Assembly (NCBI GenBank): GCA_003255025.1
Contig: QANY01013250.1
Span: forward strand, 558,001 to 622,000
Source of the DNA: Datisca glomerata
Taxonomy: Eukaryota > Streptophyta > Magnoliopsida > Cucurbitales > Datiscaceae
Length of the DNA: 64,000 nt
Direction of reading: 5' to 3'
The first letter of the stretch is position 1; every line of letters begins with the position of its first letter. The notes beneath the pieces were generated by a model. It was not told the DNA's origin, ran no database searches, and worked only from the letters and a program-made list of their open reading frames with translations. Shown here one piece after another: positions 59,401 to 64,000 of the stretch. The position numbers and the translations under genes were made by a program.

Positions 59401-60066
59401 GGCGTGAGAAACAATATTCAATTGGATGAATAGAGGTTTTAATTAAGGTGGTGGTGCAAACCCTTCCTACATATACTATGAATGTCTTTAGACTCCCCTA
59501 TTTCTTTTTGTATGGAATTAAGCAGGGAGATGGCTTAATTCTGGTGGGGATCCTCTAAGCATAGAAGGAAAATGCACTGGTTATCTTGAAGAAATTTATG
59601 CAAACCAAAAGCTCGTGGGGGGATGGGATTTCGGTCATTGGAGATTTTCAATCAAGCTCTATTGGTGAAACAAAGCTGGAGAATGTTCAAAGATCCTAAC
59701 TGTTTGAAGGCCCGCATTCTTAAAGCTAAGTATTTCCATTCATCAGACTTCCTTTCTTGTAAGCTAAAGTCCAATTGTTCTTATTTATGGCGTAGTGTTA
59801 TGTGGGGGATGGATCTTTTCTGTAAAGGCTTTCGCTGGAGGGTAGGAAATGGACATTCCATACGGGTTTTTAAGGATCTGTGGCTTCCAAGACTCAATAC
59901 TTTTAAGCCCATGGGTTTGAATTCTGACCCATTTGAGCTTAAAGTAGCAGATTTAATTTCTGGACATCACTATAACAAGCAAGCCCTTCTTCAGTTCTTA
60001 GAGCCTGCTGACATTAAGGTAGTTTTTTTTATTCCTCTAGTTCTCTTACTTGGTTAGTGATGAAGT

Positions 60067-61063
60067 TTGCTAGCATATAGTAAAAAGGGAGGCTATATAG
60101 TAAAAAGTGGGTACCACTTATGCTTATCCCTAAATTACCCAGACTCTTGTTCTAAGGGGTGTGGAGATCATTGGTGGTGGAAGCACTTGTGGAAGCTTGC
60201 TATCCCAAATAAGGTGAATATTTTCATGTGGAGAGCTCCCTTGGACTTGATCCCTACCTAAGCAAATTTATTTAGAAGGAGAATTGGTAATAGTGACAAA
60301 TGTAATTTTTGTAGTAATATGGATTCTACCCCTCATGCTTTATTTTTCTGCCCCCTTATCAAGGAGTCTTGGAAGAAGGTTGGTTTATTAACTTTCTTGC
60401 CTAAGAAATGTCAGCGTTGGCCTATGATGGATGCCATTCTCTTATTATTTTCTCACATGGACTCCCCCTCCCTATCTAAAGTTCTTTTGTTATGTTGGGG
60501 AGTGTGGAATTTCAGAAATAAATGTTTGCATGGCTCTATGTTTTCTTCAGGCTTTGATGTTTTTCATGGATAGAAGACGATGCTGCTGAGTTTGCAAAAG
60601 CAAATGATGTTTGCTCTCCTTTTTGTCTGTCACTCCCTTCTCTCGTTGCCTGGATGAGACCTGAAGTAGGCTGCCTTAAGCTTAATGTTGATGGGCTAAA
60701 ATAGTTAATCTCGGTGCAGTAGGAGGTGCTTTTAGGGACTGTCACATGTGTGTGGTGGGGGCTTTTACCAGACGCTTGGATGGTAATTTCTCTCTCACTA
60801 TTGTTGAAGCATTGGCCATTTTAAAAGGTATTTCTCTTGCGACAGAGAAAAATATTCGAGTCGATACTATGGAATCTGATTGCTTAGAGCTTGTTAATGC
60901 CTTAGCAAATAGTTCGGGTTATTTTTCAGAATTGGGTCTTTTCCTTGATGCTTGTAGATCTTTTATTGTAAATCAGAGAAATCTAAGTATTAACTATGTT
61001 CCTCGTTCTTGTACTGAAGAGGTGCATATAATTACTCGCTTTGGTCTTTCCTCTAAGGATTAA
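60067..61063 (+). pseudogene. LINE zinc-binding (zf-RVT) and RNase H-like tail
   Basis: The zf-RVT region (60067-60420) carries HLWKLAIPNKVNIFMWRAPL, then CNFCSNMDSTPHALFFCPLI. The RNase H-like RVT_3 region (about 60660-61063) carries KLNVDG, EALAILKGI and MESDCLELVNAL. A stop at 60261 and frameshifts break it. Confidence 0.88.
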
Positions 61064-61449
61064 CTATGTTCCTCGTTCTTGTAATGAAGCGATGCATAGA
61101 ATTGCTCGCTTTGGTCTTTCTAGTTCAGAGTCTTTTTATTGGTGGGAGTCAGCCCCCTTCACCTTGTGGCTGACATTTGCGTTGTTGAGTAGTTTCGCTG
61201 TTTGGCGGTGCTTTTCTTGTTTGAAAAAATAATAATGTGTTACATAAAATATAAATAGAATACAAAGAAACTATTATTTACACAAAATTTATATCGAGGC
61301 TTGTAGGTGGTGCGATGGGCTAAAACAGAAATGTCTCTACAAATGGTACTAACAATGTCAAACATTTGCCTTCAGGATACACTAGTCTCTTATAAGGAAG
61401 TAACCAGCACAAAAAGACTCTCTCCATCAATGAACAAATTGTGTTCACA
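60426..61449 (+). repeat. Tandem segmental duplication, copy 1 (1,024 bp)
   Basis: It spans the LINE RNase H region, the LINE 3' end, the target duplication and about 200 bp of downstream host DNA. The next 1,026 bp repeat it with about 90% identity by eye. Confidence 0.93.
60985..61124 (+). repeat. 70-bp tandem pair at the LINE RNase H end, copy 1
   Basis: TTAACTATGTTCCTCGTTCT through GCTTTGGTCTTTC occurs twice with a 70-bp period. Period 70 is not a multiple of three, so it ends the reading frame. The same pair is in copy 2 (62011-62150). Confidence 0.9.
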
Positions 61450-62475
61450 GATGGATTCCATTCTCTTGTTATTTTCTCATATAGACTCCCCCTCCCTATC
61501 TAAAGTTGTTTTGTTATGTTGAGGAGTGTGAAATTTTAGGAATAAATCTTTGTATGGCTCTATGTTTTCTTCAAGCTTTGATTTTTTTTCATGGATAGAA
61601 GACCATGCTATTGAGTTTGCAAAAGCAAATGATGTTTGTTCTCCTTCTCGTTTGTCACCCCCTTCTCTCATTGCTTAGACGAGACCTGAAGTAAGCTGCC
61701 TTAAGCTTAATGTTGATGGGCTAAATGAGTTCATCTCAATGCAGTAGGAGGTGTTTTTAGGGATTGTCACGGGTGTGTGTGGGGGGGGGGGGGCTTTTAC
61801 CAGACGCTTGGATGGTAATTTCTCTCTCATTATTTTTGAAGCATTAGCCATTTTAAAAGGTATTTCTCTTGTAAAAAATATTCGAGTTAATACTATGGAA
61901 TCTGATTGCTTAGAGCTCGTTAATGCCTTGATGAATAGTTCAGGTTATTTTTCAGAATTGGGTCTTTTCCTCGGTGCTTGTAGATCTTTTATTGTAAATA
62001 GGAGAAATCTAAGGATTAACTATGTTCCTCGTTCTTGTAATGAAGTGACGCATAGAATTGCTCGCTTTGGTCTTTCCTCTAGGGATTAACTATGTTCCTC
62101 GTTCTTGTAATGAAGCGACGCATAGAATAGCTCGCTTTGGTCTTTCTAGTTGGAAGTCTTTTAATTGGTAGGAGTCAGCCCCCTTCACCCCAATCGTGGT
62201 GACATTTGCGTTGTTGAGTAGTTTTGGTGTTGGTGTTTTTCTTGTTTAAAAAAATAATAATGTGTTACACAAAATATAAACAGAATACGAAGAAACTATT
62301 ATTTAGACAAAACTTATATCAAGGCTTGCAGGTGGTGTGATGGGCTAAAACAGAAATGTCTTTGCAGATGGTGTTAACAGTCTCAAACATCTGTATTCAG
62401 GATACACTGGTCTCTTATAAGGAAGTAAATAACACAAAAAGACTCTCTCCATCAATGAACAGATTGTGTTCACAG
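61450..62475 (+). repeat. Tandem segmental duplication, copy 2 (1,026 bp)
   Basis: It begins GATGGATTCCATTCTCTTGT and ends GTGTTCACAG like copy 1. It contains a G13 run at 61781-61793 where copy 1 has G5, and a broken RNase H frame at 61751-62089. Confidence 0.93.
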
Positions 62476-62742
62476 ATTTGCTTGAGAAAAAATGAAAATT
62501 TTCAACACTTATACTGCCAACAAAATTGACTTAAATAGGAGTCATTGTGACTGTCTACAACAGTCACAAAATAATGAACTTGTGACTATACTGGACATTC
62601 ACAAGTAAGAGTTAAAAATAACCTTTATATAGCTCTCTAAGACACATTTATATAGCTCTCTTAGACACCTCTTGAAAGACTTATGTAGAAAACTAAATAA
62701 AAAATTGAAGGATCTAGGCAAATCAATCCCAAGAGGTCCAAA

Positions 62743-63306
62743 CATAGTACAATTCTATTTCGATGGCCGTTTCAGTTTTCTGAAAAAATGAAACGTTCCA
62801 GATATTTCGGTGTTTCGGTACGCCATTTCGAAAAAAAATTGAATCATCTAAAATAATGTTATAAAATTTATAATATATAATATAACTACGAAAAAATTGA
62901 ATAAATGGATTATAGCATGCAAATAATACATAATTACCATTAAAATTCAACAAAACATCATATTAATGACATTAAAATTCAACAAAAACATCATATTAAG
63001 TTGACGTGCTAAAAAATACTCCAATTCCTTTGTAATTCAGGAGTATCTCCATCAAACCGATCTCACCATACTCTGCAAAAGAAACATGTTGAGAATAAAT
63101 TTAATTAAAACAACATAAATTCATAGGAGCATTGCGACCGAAACAGACCAAAATTCGGTTGAAATAGACCGAAACATACTGATATAGGTCAAAACAGACC
63201 GTAGTTCTGGATGAAAATTTATAACCCCCTATTTCATTCCGGTTCCTCGTCGGAACCGGAATGTTTCGGTCATTTCAACCGAAACGAAATGAAACAGACC
63301 ACTATG
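62743..63306. mobile_element. hAT-like non-autonomous element (0.56 kb) rich in GAAAC/CGGT words
   Basis: The ends CATAGTACAATTCTATTTCG and, inverted, CATAGTGGTCTGTTTCATTT match imperfectly. The flanking octamers GGTCCAAA (62735-62742) and AGTCCAAG (63307-63314) share GTCCAA, suiting an 8-bp hAT target duplication. Variants of TTTCGGT and CCGAAAC recur at both ends. There is no coding region. Confidence 0.65.
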
Positions 63307-63349
63307 AGTCCAAGGCCCCATCAAAGGCTCTAGAATATATCTATCACAA

Positions 63350-63416
63350 GGTTAGGATTTGAACTTTTCATCTCAATAATCCACCTACAACCTTTACCAC
63401 TAAGCTATGAATCAAC
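63350..63416 (-). repeat. tRNA-derived SINE-like sequence
   Basis: On the minus strand, TAGCTTAGTGGTAA (63407-63394) matches an A box and AGTTCAAATCCT (63365-63354) a B box, about 30 bp apart. The sequence between does not form a full cloverleaf, so a SINE head is favoured over a tRNA gene. Confidence 0.5.
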
Positions 63417-64000
63417 ATATATCCATTCACAACATATTAACTATAACGAGAGAGCCACTTGAAAGGCTTAATGAGACATGTTAGACAAGTATATAGGTTA
63501 TTATGAATCAAGAAAATATATTACCCAAAGTAGATGAAACATTGTTGAATGAATTTAGATAGAGGCGTGGCGAGCCACTGTCCTTAAAACTGATTTCACG
63601 CCCTCACGGAAAGTATCTCGATGCAACAAGAATCACTACGCGTCCGGCCTCTAGGATTCAATAACTTAAACATTTATTCTTTTACACGTGCACTTGTAGT
63701 AAATGAACCACATAAATCATACACTATATTCAATGTAGAAAATTGAAAATATATTGATTTTGAGAAAACTCATATGACTTAACAATATAAGAGAAGAATA
63801 GCTTTGTTTATATAGAAACTTAAGATATGTAACTTCCGAAAAATAATAATTGTGTTTTTTAATTTCTAAAACTAAAAATTGTATCATAGAACATTAATTT
63901 TATAATTTGTAACTCATAAAACATTAAGTGTGATAATTAAAATTTTTAACCCACAAATTAAAGTCTCCGATAGTACCCACTCAAATTGAGAAAAATGAAT
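63417..64000. other. Spacer, no gene recognised
   Basis: A GC-richer patch at 63563-63650 stands out in AT-rich sequence. I do not recognise it. No open frame or repeat pair is supported. Confidence 0.45.

Larger units (their letters stand above)
54610..61228 (+). mobile_element. L1-type LINE retrotransposon, decayed, with 17-bp target duplication
   Basis: ORF1-like, endonuclease, reverse transcriptase, zinc-binding and RNase H regions occur in L1 order on the + strand. The element ends in an A-rich tail (GAAAAA). The flanks ATAATAATGTATTACAT (54593-54609) and ATAATAATGTGTTACAT (61229-61245) agree at 16 of 17 positions, as expected for target-primed insertion. A hAT-like element interrupts the endonuclease. 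Without it the LINE is about 5.8 kb, near full length. Confidence 0.92.

Overview
The window is nuclear DNA of a flowering plant, probably a eudicot. The evidence is two intron-rich host genes with plant-type products, AT-rich spacers, and a dense load of plant transposon classes: Ty1/copia, a non-autonomous LTR element, Mutator-like elements (MULEs), hAT-like elements, a plant L1-type LINE and tRNA-derived SINE-like sequences. I cannot name the species. Most open reading frames here are pieces of decayed transposons.

Only two genes look like functional host genes, both on the minus strand. The first, at 17755-22522, is a 12-exon synaptotagmin of the plant SYT1 type: N-terminal membrane anchor, SMP lipid-transfer domain, two C2 domains, 539 residues. 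The second, at 27814-29231, is a five-exon gene for the small RNA polymerase I subunit RPA12/NRPA12: two zinc ribbons, 116 residues.

Left part (1-17.6 kb). A 1.9 kb imperfect inverted repeat is cut by the window edge. It is followed by a decayed + strand copia element that keeps only its 3' LTR (6410-8520). Then comes a 5.2 kb non-autonomous LTR element (10374-15534). Its interior has no pol gene and consists largely of in-frame 60-bp and 24-bp tandem repeats. Middle (17.6-30 kb): the two host genes, with MITEs, a microsatellite and an intron duplication.

Right part (30-64 kb) is a nest of transposons. A small TIR element (about 30056-44143) is split by a 12.7 kb MULE (31227-43963). That MULE carries a mudrA-like transposase on one strand and a captured DUF1985/Ulp1 (C48) protease gene on the other. 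It is itself split by a deletion derivative of the same copia family seen at 3-8.5 kb. Beside it lies a second MULE-like element without visible transposase (44173-53870). This one hosts a full-length copia element (45425-52837) with a perfect 5-bp target duplication. Next is a LINE (54610-61228) with a 17-bp target duplication. It was interrupted by a hAT-like element, and its 3' end plus flank were later duplicated in tandem.

The most unusual signals are two. First, short near-perfect palindromes are amplified into minisatellites in both large MULEs, with a different palindrome in each. Second, five unrelated TIR elements share one terminal design: a short motif repeated about 26-39 bp apart at each end.
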